From Ptiloglossa arizonensis (lineage: Eukaryota; Arthropoda; Insecta; Hymenoptera; Colletidae), in NCBI RefSeq assembly GCF_051014685.1, contig NW_027478968.1, forward strand, positions 1-64,000: DNA of 64,000 bases. The letters run 5' to 3'. The notes beneath the pieces are model-generated. The model searched no databases and had not been told where the DNA came from. It worked only from the letters and a program-made list of their open reading frames with translations. Of the stretch, positions 25,640 to 39,500 are shown in pieces (position 1 is the stretch's first letter; each line of letters opens with the position of its first letter). The position numbers and the translations under genes were made by a program.

Positions 25640-27400
25640 TGAGAAACTCCAAATTTTCGCAGTTCTGATGCTCGAAACGAATAACCAAAACGGCCTAGGG
25701 GAAAACTACTCATACCGTTGTAATGGGGCTAGTTTCTACTTTCAGATGCAACAGAAACTTTGCGGATTGGTCAATCCGTTCGCGAGATATGGCAGTTTTG
25801 ATATAAGAAACGCTTGAGAAACTCCAAATTTTCGCAGTTCTGATGCTCGAAACGAATAACTAAAACGGCCTAGGGGAAAACTACTCATACCGTTGTAATG
25901 GGGCGAATTTCTACTTTCAGATGCAACAGAAACTTTGCGGATTGGTCAATCCGTTCGCGAGATATGGCAGTTTTGAGGTAAGAAACGCTTGAGAAACTCC
26001 AAATTTTCGCAGTTCTGATGCTCGAAACGAATAACTAGAACGGCCTAGGGGAAAACTACTCATACCGTTGTAATGGGGCTAGTTTCTACTTTCAGATGCA
26101 ACAGAAACTTTGCGGATTGGTCAATCCGTTCGCGAGATATGGCAGTTTTGAGGTAAGAAACGCTTGAGAAACTCCAAATTTTCGCAGTTCTGATGCTCGA
26201 AACGAATAACTAGAACGGCCTAGGGGAAAACTACTCATACCGTTGTAATGGGGCTAGTTTCTACTTTCAGATGCAACAGAAACTTTGCGGATTGGTCAAT
26301 CCGTTCGCGAGATATGGCAGTTTTGAGGTAAGAAACGCTTGAGAAACTCCAAATTTTCGCAGTTCTGATGCTCGAAACGAATAACTAAAACGGCCTAGGG
26401 GAAAACTACTCATACTGTTGTAATGGGGCTAGTTTCTACTTTCAGATGCAACAGAAACTTTGCGGATTGGTCAATCCGTTCGCGAGATATGGCAGTTTTG
26501 AGGTAAGAAACGCTTGAGAAACTCCAAATTTTCGCAGTTCTGATGCTCGAAACGAATAACCAAAACGGCCTAGGGGAAAACTACTCATACCGTTGTAATG
26601 GGGCTAGTTTCTACTTTCAGATGCAACAGAAACTTTGCGGATTGGTCAATCCGTTCGCGAGATATGGCAGTTTTGATATAAGAAACGCTTGAGAAACTCC
26701 AAATTTTCGCAGTTCTGATGCTCGAAACGAATAACTAAAACGGCCTAGGGGAAAACTACTCATACCGTTGTAATGGGGCGAATTTCTACTTTCAGATGCA
26801 ACAGAAACTTTGCGGATTGGTCAATCCGTTCGCGAGATATGGCAGTTTTGAGGTAAGAAACGCTTGAGAAACTCCAAATTTTCGCAGTTCTGATGCTCGA
26901 AACGAATAACTAGAACGGCCTAGGGGAAAACTACTCATACCGTTGTAATGGGGCTAGTTTCTACTTTCAGATGCAACAGAAACTTTGCGGATTGGTCAAT
27001 CCGTTCGCGAGATATGGCAGTTTTGAGGTAAGAAACGCTTGAGAAACTCCAAATTTTCGCAGTTCTGATGCTCGAAACGAATAACTAGAACGGCCTAGGG
27101 GAAAACTACTCATACCGTTGTAATGGGGCTAGTTTCTACTTTCAGATGCAACAGAAACTTTGCGGATTGGTCAATCCGTTCGCGAGATATGGCAGTTTTG
27201 AGGTAAGAAACGCTTGAGAAACTCCAAATTTTCGCAGTTCTGATGCTCGAAACGAATAACTAAAACGGCCTAGGGGAAAACTACTCATACTGTTGTAATG
27301 GGGCTAGTTTCTACTTTCAGATGCAACAGAAACTTTGCGGATTGGTCAATCCGTTCGCGAGATATGGCAGTTTTGAGGTAAGAAACGCTTGAGAAACTCC
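25640..27400 (+). repeat. 5-mer duplication nested in the 27-mer (875 bp)
   Basis: The run of units marked CCAAAAC, GATATAAG, CTAAAAC/CGAATTTC, two CTAGAAC units and CTAAAAC/CATACTG begins at about 25686 and again at 26561, 875 bp later. The unit at about 26425-26599 begins with CTAG but ends CCAAAAC, whereas the corresponding earlier unit begins CGAG. This hybrid marks a breakpoint inside a monomer. The duplication explains why the 22-mer became a 27-mer. Confidence 0.75.
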
Positions 27401-29222
27401 AAATTTTCGCAGTTCTGATGCTCGAAACGAATAACTAGAACGGCCTAGGGAAAAACTACTCATACCGTTGTAATGGGGCTAGTTTCTACTTTCAGATGCA
27501 ACAGAAACTTTGCTGATTGGTCAATCCGTTCGCGAGATATGGCAGTTTTGAGGTAAGAAACGCTTGAAAAACTCCAAATTTTTGCAGTTCTGATGCTCGA
27601 AACGAATAACTAAAACGGCCTAGGGGAAAACTACTCATACCGTTGTAATGGGGCGAATTTCTACTTTCAGATGCACCAGAAACTTTGCGGATTGGTCAAT
27701 CCGTTCGCGAGATATGGCAGTTTTGAGGTAAGAAACGCTTGAGAAACTCCAAATTTTCGCAGTTCTGATGCTCGAAACGAATAACTAAAACGGCCTAGGG
27801 GAAAACTACTCATACCGTTGTAATGGGGCGAATTTCTACTTTCAGATGCAACAGAAACTTTGCGGATTGGTCAATCCGTTCGCGAGATATGGCAGTTTTG
27901 AGGTAAGAAACGCTTGAGAAACTCCAAATTTTCGCAGTTCTGATGCTCGAAACGAATAACTAGAACGGCCTAGGGGAAAACTACTCATACCGTTGTAATG
28001 GGGCGAGTTTCTACTTTCAGATGCAACAGACTTTGCGAATTGGTCAATCCGTTCGCGAGATATGGCAGTTTTGAGGTAAGAAACGCTTGAGAAACTCCAA
28101 ATTTTCGCGGTTCTGATGCTCGAAACGAATAACTAGAACGGCCTAGGGGAAAACTACTCATACCGTTGTAATGGGGCTAGTTTCTACTTTCAGATGCATC
28201 AGAAACTTTGCAGATTGGTCAATCCGTTCGCGAGATATGGCAGTTTTGAGGTAAGAAACGCTTGAGAAACTCCAAATTTTCGCAGTTCTGATGCTCGAAA
28301 CGAATAACTAGAACGGCCTAGGGGAAAACTACTCATACCGTTGTAATGGGGCGAGTTTCTACTTTCAGATGCAACAGAAACTTTGCGGATTGGTTAATCC
28401 GTTCGCGAGATATGGCAGTTTTGAGGTAAGAAACGCTTGGGAAACTCCAAATTTTCGCAGTTCTGATGCTCGAAACGAATAACTAGAACGGCCTAGGGGA
28501 AAACTACTCATACCGTTGTAATGGGGCTAGTTTCTACTTTCAGATGCAACAGAAACTTTGCGGATTGGTCAATCCGTTCGCGAGATATGGCAGTTTTGAG
28601 GTAAGAAAGGCTTGAGAAACTCCAAATTTTCGCAGTTCTGATGCTCGAAACGAATAACTAAAACGGCCTAGGGGAAAACTACTCATACTGTTGTAATGGG
28701 GCTAGTTTCTACTTTCAGATGCAACAGAAACTTTGCGGATTGGTCAATCCGTTCGCGAGATATGGCAGTTTTGAGGTAAGAAACGCTTGAGAAACTCCAA
28801 ATTTTCGCAGTTCTGATGCTCGAAACGAATAACTAGAACGGCCTAGGGGAAAACTACTCATACCGTTGTAATGGGGCTAGTTTCTACTTTCAGATGCAAC
28901 AGAAACTTTGCTGATTGGTCAATCCGTTCGCGAGATATGGCAGTTTTGAGGTAAGAAACGCTTGAAAAACTCCAAATTTTTGCAGTTCTGATGCTCGAAA
29001 CGAATAACTAAAACGGCCTAGGGGAAAACTACTCATACCGTTGTAATGGGGCGAATTTCTACTTTCAGATGCAACAGAAACTTTGCGGATTGGTCAATCC
29101 GTTCGCGAGATATGGCAGTTTTGAGGTAAGAAACGCTTGAGAAACTCCAAATTTTCGCAGTTCTGATGCTCGAAACGAATAACTAGAACGGCCTAGGGGA
29201 AAACTACTCATACCGTTGTAAT

Positions 29223-32200
29223 GGGGCGAGTTTCTACTTTCAGATGCAACAGAAACTTTGCGGATTGGTCAATCCGTTCGCGAGATATGGCAGTTTTGAG
29301 GTAAGAAACGATTGAGAAACTCCAAATTTTCGCAGTTCTGATGCTCGAAACGAATAACCAGAACGGCCTAGGGGAAAACTACTCATACCGTTGTAATGGG
29401 GCTAGTTTCTACTTTCAGATGCAACAGAAACTTTGCGGATTGGTCAATCCGTTCGCGAGTAATGGCAGTTTTGAGGTAAGAAACGCTTGAGAAACTCCAA
29501 ATTTTCGCAGTTCTGATGCTCGAAACGAATAACTAGAACGGCCTAGGGGAAAACTACTCATACCGTTGTAATGGGGCTAGTTTCTACTTTCAGATGCAAC
29601 AGAAACTTTGCGGATTGGTCAATCCGTTCGCGAGATATGGCAGTTTTGAGGTAAGAAACGCTTGAGAAACTCCAAATTTTCGCAGTTCTGATGCTCGAAA
29701 CGAATAACTAGAACGGCCTATGGGAAAACTACTCATACCGTTGTAATGGGGCTAGTTTCTACTTTCAGATGCAAAAGAAACTTTGCGGATTGGTCAATCC
29801 GTTCGCGAGATATGGCAGTTTTGAGGTAAGAAACGCTTGAGAAACTCCAAATTTTCGCAGTTCTGATGCTCGAAACGAATAACTAGAACGGCCTAGGGGA
29901 AAACTACTCATACCGTTGTAATGGGGCTAGTTTCTACTTTCAGATGCAACAGAAACTTTGCGGATTGGTCAATCCGTTCGCGAGATATGGCAGTTTTGAG
30001 GTAAGAAACGCTTGAGAAACTCCAAATTTTCGCAGTTCTGATGCTCGAAACGAATAACTAGAACGGCCTAGGGGAAAACTACTCATACCGTTGTAATGGG
30101 GCTAGTTTCTACTTTCAGATGCAACAGAAACTTTGCGGATTGGTCAATCCGTTCGCGAGATATGGCAGTTTTGAGGTAAGAAACGCTTGAGAAACTCCAA
30201 ATTTTCGCAGTTCTGATGCTCGAAACGAATAACTAAAACGGCCTAGGGGAAAACTACTCATACCGTTGTAATGGGGCGAATTTCTACTTTCAGATGCAAC
30301 AGAAACTTTGCGGATTGGTCAATCCGTTCGCGAGATATGGCAGTTTTGAGGTAAGAAACGCTTGAGAAACTCCAAATTTTCGCAGTTCTGATGCTCGAAA
30401 CGAATAACTAGAACGGCCTAGGGGAAAACTACTCATACCGTTGTAATGGGGCGAGTTTCTACTTTCAGATGCAACAGAAACTTTGCGGATTGGTCAATCC
30501 GTTCGCGAGATATGGCAGTTTTGAGGTAAGAAACGATTGAGAAACTCCAAATTTTCGCAGTTCTGATGCTCGAAACGAATAACCAGAACGGCCTAGGGGA
30601 AAACTACTCATACCGTTGTAATGGGGCTAGTTTCTACTTTCAGATGCAACAGAAACTTTGCGGATTGGTCAATCCGTTCGCGAGTAATGGCAGTTTTGAG
30701 GTAAGAAACGCTTGAGAAACTCCAAATTTTCGCAGTTCTGATGCTCGAAACGAATAACTAGAACGGCCTAGGGGAAAACTACTCATACCGTTGTAATGGG
30801 GCTAGTTTCTACTTTCAGATGCAACAGAAACTTTGCGGATTGGTCAATCCGTTCGCGAGATATGGCAGTTTTGAGGTAAGAAACGCTTGAGAAACTCCAA
30901 ATTTTCGCAGTTCTGATGCTCGAAACGAATAACTAGAACGGCCTAGGGGAAAACTACTCATACCGTTGTAATGGGGCTAGTTTCTACTTTCAGATGCAAA
31001 AGAAACTTTGCGGATTGGTCAATCCGTTCGCGAGATATGGCAGTTTTGAGGTAAGAAACGCTTGAGAAACTCCAAATTTTCGCAGTTCTGATGCTCGAAA
31101 CGAATAACTAGAACGGCCTAGGGGAAAACTACTCATACCGTTGTAATGGGGCTAGTTTCTACTTTCAGATGCAACAGAAACTTTGCGGATTGGTCAATCC
31201 GTTCGCGAGATATGGCAGTTTTGAGGTAAGAAACGCTTGAGAAACTCCAAATTTTCGCAGTTCTGATGCTCGAAACGAATAACTAGAACGGCCTAGGGGA
31301 AAACTACTCATACCGTTGTAATGGGGCTAGTTTCTACTTTCAGATGCAACAGAAACTTTGCGGATTGGTCAATCCGTTCGCGAGATATGGCAGTTTTGAG
31401 GTAAGAAACGCTTGAGAAACTCCAAATTTTCGCAGTTCTGATGCTCGAAACGAATAACTAAAACGGCCTAGGGGAAAACTACTCATACTGTTGTAATGGG
31501 GCTAGTTTCTACTTTCAGATGCAACAGAAACTTTGCGGATTGGTCAATCCGTTCGCGAGATATGGCAGTTTTGAGGTAAGAAACGCTTGAGAAACTCCAA
31601 ATTTTCGCAGTTCTGATGCTCGAAACGAATAACTAGAACGGCCTAGGGGAAAACTACTCATACCGTTGTAATGGGGCTAGTTTCTACTTTCAGATGCAAC
31701 AGAAACTTTGCTGATTGGTCAATCCGTTCGCGAGATATGGCAGTTTTGAGGTAAGAAACGATTGAGAAACTCCAAATTTTCGCAGTTCTGATGCTCGAAA
31801 CGAATAACCAGAACGGCCTAGGGGAAAACTACTCATACCGTTGTAATGGGGCTAGTTTCTACTTTCAGATGCAACAGAAACTTTGCGGATTGGTCAATCC
31901 GTTCGCGAGTAATGGCAGTTTTGAGGTAAGAAACGCTTGAGAAACTCCAAATTTTCGCAGTTCTGATGCTCGAAACGAATAACTAGAACGGCCTAGGGGA
32001 AAACTACTCATACCGTTGTAATGGGGCTAGTTTCTACTTTCAGATGCAACAGAAACTTTGCGGATTGGTCAATCCGTTCGCGAGATATGGCAGTTTTGAG
32101 GTAAGAAACGCTTGAGAAACTCCAAATTTTCGCAGTTCTGATGCTCGAAACGAATAACTAGAACGGCCTAGGGGAAAACTACTCATACCGTTGTAATGGG

Positions 32201-32897
32201 GCTAGTTTCTACTTTCAGATGCAAAAGAAACTTTGCGGATTGGTCAATCCGTTCGCGAGATATGGCAGTTTTGAGGTAAGAAACGCTTGAGAAACTCCAA
32301 ATTTTCGCAGTTCTGATGCTCGAAACGAATAACTAGAACAGCCTAGGGGAAAACTACTCATACCGTTGTAATGGGGCTAGTTTCTACTTTCAGATGCAAC
32401 AGAAACTTTGCGGATTGGTCAATCCGTTCGCGAGATATGGCAGTTTTGAGGTAAGAAACGCTTGAGAAACTCCAAATTTTCGCAGTTCTGATGCTCGAAA
32501 CGAATAACTAGAACAGCCTAGGGGAAAACTACTCATACCGTTGTAATGGGGCTAGTTTCTACTTTCAGATGCAACAGAAACTTTGCGGATTGGTCAATCC
32601 GTTCGCGAGATATGGCAGTTTTGAGGTAAGAAACGCTTGAGAAACTCCAAATTTTCGCAGTTCTGATGCTCGAAACGAATAACTAAAACGGCCTAGGGGA
32701 AAACTACTCATACTGTTGTAATGGGGCTAGTTTCTACTTTCAGATGCAACAGAAACTTTGCGGATTGGTCAATCCGTTCGCGAGATATGGCAGTTTTGAG
32801 GTAAGAAACGCTTGAGATACTCCAAATTTTCGCAGTTCTGATGCTCGAAACGAATAACTAGAACGGCCTAGGGAAAAACTACTCATACCGTTGTAAT
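29223..32897 (+). repeat. 7-mer higher-order repeat (1225 bp x 3)
   Basis: Three consecutive seven-unit blocks begin at 29223, 30448 and 31673. Each opens with a unit containing GTAAGAAACGATTGAG (ATTGAG at 29311, 30536, 31761), then a GAGTAATGG unit, a plain unit and a unit with the rare ATGCAAAAG (near 29769, 30994, 32219). The last units vary between blocks: block 1 ends with CTAAAAC and CGAATTTC units, and block 2 with a CATACTG unit. Block 3 opens with a hybrid monomer. Confidence 0.85.
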
Positions 32898-35800
32898 GGG
32901 GCTAGTTTCTACTTTCAGATGCAACAGAAACTTTGCTGATTGGTCAATCCGTTCGCGAGATATGGCAGTTTTGAGGTAAGAAACGCTTGAAAAACTCCAA
33001 ATTTTTGCAGTTCTGATGCTCGAAACGAATAACTAAAACGGCCTAGGGAAAAACTACTCATACCGTTGTAATGGGGCGAATTTCTACTTTCAGATGCAAC
33101 AGAAACTTTGCGGATTGGTCAATCCGATCGCGAGATATGGCAGTTTTGATATAAGAAACGCTTGAGAAACTCCAAATTTTCGCAGTTCTGATGCTCGAAA
33201 CGAATAACTAGAACGGCCTAGGGGAAAACTACTCATACCGTTGTAATGGGGCGAGATTCTACTTTCAGATGCAACAGAAACTTTGCGAATTGGTCAATCC
33301 GTTCGCGAGATATGGCAGTTTTGAGGTAAGAAACGCTTGAGAAACTCCAAATTTTCGCAGTTCTGATGCTCGAAGCGAATAATTAGAACGGCCTAGGGGA
33401 AGACTACTCATACCGTTTTAATGGGGCTAGTTTCTACTTTCAGATGCAACAGAAACTTTGCAGATTGGTCAATCCGTTCGCGAGATATGGCAGTTTTGAG
33501 GTAAGAAACGCTTGAAAAACTCCAAATTTTCGCAGTTCTGATGCTCGAAACGAATAACCAAAACGGCCTAGGGGAAAACTACTCATACCGTTGTAATGGG
33601 GCTAGTTTCTACTTTCAGATGCAACAGAAACTTTGCGGATTGGTCAATCCGTTCGCGAGATATGGCAGTTTTGAGGTAAGAAACGCTTGAGAAACTCCAA
33701 ATTTTCGCAGTTCTGATGCTCGAAACGAATAACTAGAACGGCCTAGGGGAAAACTACTCATACCGTTGTAATGGGGCTAGTTTCTACTTTCAGATGCAAC
33801 AGAAACTTTGCGGATTGGTCAATCCGTTCGCGAGATATGGCAGTTTTGAGGTAAGAAACGCTTGAGAAACTCCAAATTTTCGCAGTTCTGATGCTCGAAA
33901 CGAATAACTAGAACGGCCTAGGGGAAAACTACTCATACCGTTGTAATGGGGCTAGTTTCTACTTTCAGATGCAAAAGAAACTTTGCGGATTGGTCAATCC
34001 GTTCGCGAGATATGGCAGTTTTGAGGTAAGAAACGCTTGAGAAACTCCAAATTTTCGCAGTTCTGATGCTCGAAACGAATAACTAGAACGGCCTAGGGGA
34101 AAACTACTCATACCGTTGTAATGGGGCTAGTTTCTACTTTCAGATGCAACAGAAACTTTGCGGATTGGTCAATCCGTTCGCGAGATATGGCAGTTTTGAG
34201 GTAAGAAACGCTTGAGAAACTCCAAATTTTCGCAGTTCTGATGCTCGAAACGAATAACTAGAACGGCCTAGGGGAAAACTACTCATACCGTTGTAATGGG
34301 GCTAGTTTCTACTTTCAGATGCAACAGAAACTTTGCGGATTGGTCAATCCGTTCGCGAGATATGGCAGTTTTGAGGTAAGAAACGCTTGAGAAACTCCAA
34401 ATTTTCGCAGTTCTGATGCTCGAAACGAATAACTAAAACGGCCTAGGGGAAAACTACTCATACTGTTGTAATGGGGCTAGTTTCTACTTTCAGATGCAAC
34501 AGAAACTTTGCGGATTGGTCAATCCGTTCGCGAGATATGGCAGTTTTGAGGTAAGAAACGCTTGAGAAACTCCAAATTTTCGCAGTTCTGATGCTCGAAA
34601 CGAATAACTAGAACGGCCTAGGGGAAAACTACTCATACCGTTGTAATGGGGCTAGTTTCTACTTTCAGATGCAACAGAAACTTTGCTGATTGGTCAATCC
34701 GTTCGCGAGATATGGCAGTTTTGAGGTAAGAAACGATTGAGAAACTCCAAATTTTCGCAGTTCTGATGCTCGAAACGAATAACCAGAACGGCCTAGGGGA
34801 AAACTACTCATACCGTTGTAATGGGGCTAGTTTCTACTTTCAGATGCAACAGAAACTTTGCGGATTGGTCAATCCGTTCGCGAGTAATGGCAGTTTTGAG
34901 GTAAGAAACGCTTGAGAAACTCCAAATTTTCGCAGTTCTGATGCTCGAAACGAATAACTAGAACGGCCTAGGGGAAAACTACTCATACCGTTGTAATGGG
35001 GCTAGTTTCTACTTTCAGATGCAACAGAAACTTTGCGGATTGGTCAATCCGTTCGCGAGATATGGCAGTTTTGAGGTAAGAAACGCTTGAGAAACTCCAA
35101 ATTTTCGCAGTTCTGATGCTCGAAACGAATAACTAGAACGGCCTAGGGGAAAACTACTCATACCGTTGTAATGGGGCTAGTTTCTACTTTCAGATGCAAA
35201 AGAAACTTTGCGGATTGGTCAATCCGTTCGCGAGATATGGCAGTTTTGAGGTAAGAAACGCTTGAGAAACTCCAAATTTTCGCAGTTCTGATGCTCGAAA
35301 CGAATAACTAGAACAGCCTAGGGGAAAACTACTCATACCGTTGTAATGGGGCTAGTTTCTACTTTCAGATGCAACAGAAACTTTGCGGATTGGTCAATCC
35401 GTTCGCGAGATATGGCAGTTTTGAGGTAAGAAACGCTTGAGAAACTCCAAATTTTCGCAGTTCTGATGCTCGAAACGAATAACTAGAACAGCCTAGGGGA
35501 AAACTACTCATACCGTTGTAATGGGGCTAGTTTCTACTTTCAGATGCAACAGAAACTTTGCGGATTGGTCAATCCGTTCGCGAGATATGGCAGTTTTGAG
35601 GTAAGAAACGCTTGAGAAACTCCAAATTTTCGCAGTTCTGATGCTCGAAACGAATAACTAAAACGGCCTAGGGGAAAACTACTCATACTGTTGTAATGGG
35701 GCTAGTTTCTACTTTCAGATGCAACAGAAACTTTGCGGATTGGTCAATCCGTTCGCGAGATATGGCAGTTTTGAGGTAAGAAACGCTTGAGATACTCCAA

Positions 35801-36573
35801 ATTTTCGCAGTTCTGATGCTCGAAACGAATAACTAGAACGGCCTAGGGAAAAACTACTCATACCGTTGTAATGGGGCTAGTTTCTACTTTCAGATGCAAC
35901 AGAAACTTTGCTGATTGGTCAATCCGTTCGCGAGATATGGCAGTTTTGAGGTAAGAAACGCTTGAAAAACTCCAAATTTTTGCAGTTCTGATGCTCGAAA
36001 CGAATAACTAAAACGGCCTAGGGAAAAACTACTCATACCGTTGTAATGGGGCGAATTTCTACTTTCAGATGCAACAGAAACTTTGCGGATTGGTCAATCC
36101 GATCGCGAGATATGGCAGTTTTGATATAAGAAACGCTTGAGAAACTCCAAATTTTCGCAGTTCTGATGCTCGAAACGAATAACTAGAACGGCCTAGGGGA
36201 AAACTACTCATACCGTTGTAATGGGGCGAGATTCTACTTTCAGATGCAACAGAAACTTTGCGAATTGGTCAATCCGTTCGCGAGATATGGCAGTTTTGAG
36301 GTAAGAAACGCTTGAGAAACTCCAAATTTTCGCAGTTCTGATGCTCGAAGCGAATAATTAGAACGGCCTAGGGGAAGACTACTCATACCGTTTTAATGGG
36401 GCTAGTTTCTACTTTCAGATGCAACAGAAACTTTGCAGATTGGTCAATCCGTTCGCGAGATATGGCAGTTTTGAGGTAAGAAACGCTTGAAAAACTCCAA
36501 ATTTTCGCAGTTCTGATGCTCGAAACGAATAACCAAAACGGCCTAGGGGAAAACTACTCATACCGTTGTAATG
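30624..36573 (+). repeat. 17-mer duplication (2975 bp x 2)
   Basis: The segment of about 30624-33598 recurs at 33599-36573. Markers at the exact offset are ATGCAAAAG (30994/33969, 32219/35194), CTAGAACAGCC (32334/35309), CTTGAGATAC (32811/35786), AATCCGATCG (33121/36096), GCGAGATTCT (33251/36226) and CTCGAAGCGAATAATTAG (33371/36346). I noticed no difference at these marker sites. The first 55 bp are uncertain because copy 1 reads GAGTAATGG and copy 2 GAGATATGG. The match ends at ATGTGGC near 36571. The duplication was laid over the 7-mer. Confidence 0.85.
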
Positions 36574-39500
36574 TGGCTAGTTTCTACTTTCAGATGCAAC
36601 AGAAACTTTGCGGATTGGTTAATCCGTTCGCGAGATATGGCAGTTTTGAGGTAAGAAACGCTTGAGAAACTCCAAATTTTCGCAGTTCTGATGCTCAAAA
36701 CGAATAACTAGAACGGCCTAGGGGAAAACTACTCATACCGTTGTAATGGGGCGAGTTTCTACTTTCAGATGCAACAGAAACTTTGCGGATTGGTCAATCC
36801 GTTCGCGAGATATGGCAGTTTTGAGGTAAGAAACGATTGAGAAACTCCAAATTTTCGCAGTTCTGATGCTCGAAAGGAATAACCAGAACGGCCTAGGGGA
36901 AAACTACTCATACCGTTGTAATGGGGCTAGTTTCTACTTTCAGATGCAACAGAAACTTTGCGGATTGGTCAATCCGTTCGCGAGATATGGCAGTTTTGAT
37001 ATAAGAAACGCTTGAGAAACTCCAAATTTTCGCAGTTCTGATGCTCGAAACGAATAACTAAAACGGCCTAGGGGAAAACTACTCATACCGTTGTAATGGG
37101 GCGAATTTCTACTTTCAGATGCAACAGAAACTTTGCGGATTGGTCAATCCGTTCGCGAGATATGGCAGTTTTGAGGTAAGAAACGCTTGAGAAACTCCAA
37201 ATTTTCGCAGTTCTGATGCTCGAAACGAATAACTAGAACGGCCTAGGGGAAAACTACTCATACCGTTGTAATGGGGCTAGTTTCTACTTTCAGATGCAAC
37301 AGAAACTTTGCGGATTAGTCAATCCGTTCGCGAGATATGGCAGTTTTGAGGTAAGAAACGCTTGAGAAACTCCAAATTTTCGCAGTTCTGATGCTCGAAA
37401 CGAATAACTAGAACGGCCTAGGGGAAAACTACTCATACTGTTGTAATGGGGCTAGTTTCTACTTTCAGATGCAACAGAAACTTTGCGGATTGGTCAATCC
37501 GTTCGCGAGATATGGCAGTTTTGAGGTAAGAAACGCTTGAGAAACTCCAAATTTTCGCAGTTCTGATGCTCGAAACGAATAACTAGAACGGCCTAGGGGA
37601 AAACTACTCATACCGTTGTAGTGGGGCTAGTTTCTACTTTCAGATGCAACAGAAACTTTGCTGATTGGTCAATCCGTTCGCGAGATATGGCAGTTTTGAG
37701 GTAAGAAACGCTTGAAAAACTCCAAATTTTTGCAGTTCTGATGCTCGAAACGAATAACTAAAACGGCCTAGGGGAAAACTACTCATACCGTTGTAATGGG
37801 GCGAATTTCTACTTTCAGACGCAACAGAAACTTTGCGGATTGGTCAATCCGTTCGCGAGATATGGCAGTTTTGAGGTAAGAAACGCTTGAGAAACTCCAA
37901 ATTTTCGCAGTTCTGATGCTCGAAACGAATAACTAAAACGGCCTAGGGGATAACTACTCATACCGTTGTAATGGGGCGAATTTCTACTTTCAGATGCAAC
38001 AGAAACTTTGCGGATTGGTCAATCCGTTCGCGAGATATGGCAGTTTTGAGGTAAGAAACGCTTGAGAAACTCCAAATTTTCGCAGTTCTGATGCTCGAAA
38101 CGAATAACTAGAACGGCCTAGGGGAAAACTACTCATACCGTTGTAATGGGGCGAGTTTCTACTTTCAGATGCAACAGAAACTTTGCGGATTGGTCAATCC
38201 GTTCGCGAGATATGGCAGTTTTGAGGTAAGAAACGATTGAGAAACTCCAAATTTTCGCAGTTCTGATGCTCGAAACGAATAACCAGAACGGCCTAGGGGA
38301 AAACTACTCATACCGTTGTAATGGGGCTAGTTTCTACTTTCGGATGCAACAGAAACTTTGCGGATTGGTCAATCCGTTCGCGAGATATGGCAGTTTTGAG
38401 GTAAGAAACGCTTGAAAAACTCCAAATTTTCGCAGTTCTGATGCTCGAAACGAATAACCAAAACGGCCTAGGGGAAAACTACTCATACCGTTGTAATGGG
38501 GCTAGTTTCTACTTTCAGATGCAACAGAAACTTTGCGGATTGGTCAATCCGTTCGCGAGTAATGGCAGTTTTGAGGTAAGAAACGCTTGAGAAACTCCAA
38601 ATTTTCGCAGTTCTGATGCTCGAAACGAATAACTAGAACGGCCTAGGGGAAAACTACTCATACTGTTGTAATGGGGCTAGTTTCTACTTTCAGATGCAAC
38701 AGAAACTTTGCGGATTGGTCAATCCGTTCGCGAGATATGGCAGTTTTGAGGTAAGAAACGCTTGAGAAACTCCAAATTTTCGCAGTTCTGATGCTCGAAA
38801 CGAATAACTAGAACGGCCTAGGGGAAAACTACTCATACCGTTGTAATGGGGCTAGTTTCTACTTTCAGATGCAACAGAAACTTTGCTGATTGGTCAATCC
38901 GTTCGCGAGATATGGCAGTTTTGAGGTAAGAAACGCTTGAGAAACTCCAAATTTTCGCAGTTCTGATGCTCGAAACGAATAACTAGAACGGCCTAGGGGA
39001 AAACTACTCATACCGTTGTAATGGGGCGAGTTTCTACTTTCAGATGCAACAGAAACTTTGCGGATTGGTCAATCCGTTCGCGAGATATGGCAGTTTTGAG
39101 GTAAGAAACGCTTGAGAAACTCCAAATTTTCGCAGTTCTGATGCTCGAAACGAATAACCAAAACGGCCTAGGGGAAAACTACTCATACCGTTGTAATGGG
39201 GCTAGTTTCTACTTTCAGATGCAACAGAAACTTTGCGGATTGGTCAATCCGTTCGCGAGATATGGCAGTTTTGATATAAGAAACGCTTGAGAAACTCCAA
39301 ATTTTCGCAGTTCTGATGCTCGAAACGAATAACTAGAACGGCCTAGGGGAAAACTACTCATACCGTTGTAATGGGGCGAGTTTCTACTTTCAGATGCAAC
39401 AGAAACTTTGCGAATTGGTCAATCCGTTCGCGAGATATGGCAGTTTTGAGGTAAGAAACGCTTGAGAAACTCCAAATTTTCGCAGTTCTGATGCTCGAAA

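Larger units (their letters stand above)
19075..29572 (+). repeat. 22-mer / 27-mer higher-order repeat, nearly three copies
   Basis: Copy 1 is 19075-22924 (22 units), copy 2 is 22925-27649 (27 units) and copy 3 runs from 27650 to about 29572 before diverging. Markers are TTTAAGATGC (19091, 22941), ATGCATCAG (19621, 23471, 28194), TTTCGCGGTTC in the unit before it, and GTAAGAAAGGC. Copy 2 is longer because five units were duplicated inside it at 875-bp spacing. Copy 3 is shorter in its early part because one of two 3-unit repeats is absent, and it has a private 2-bp deletion near 28030 and a private CTTGGGAAAC near 28437. The period therefore changes between neighbouring copies. Confidence 0.85.
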
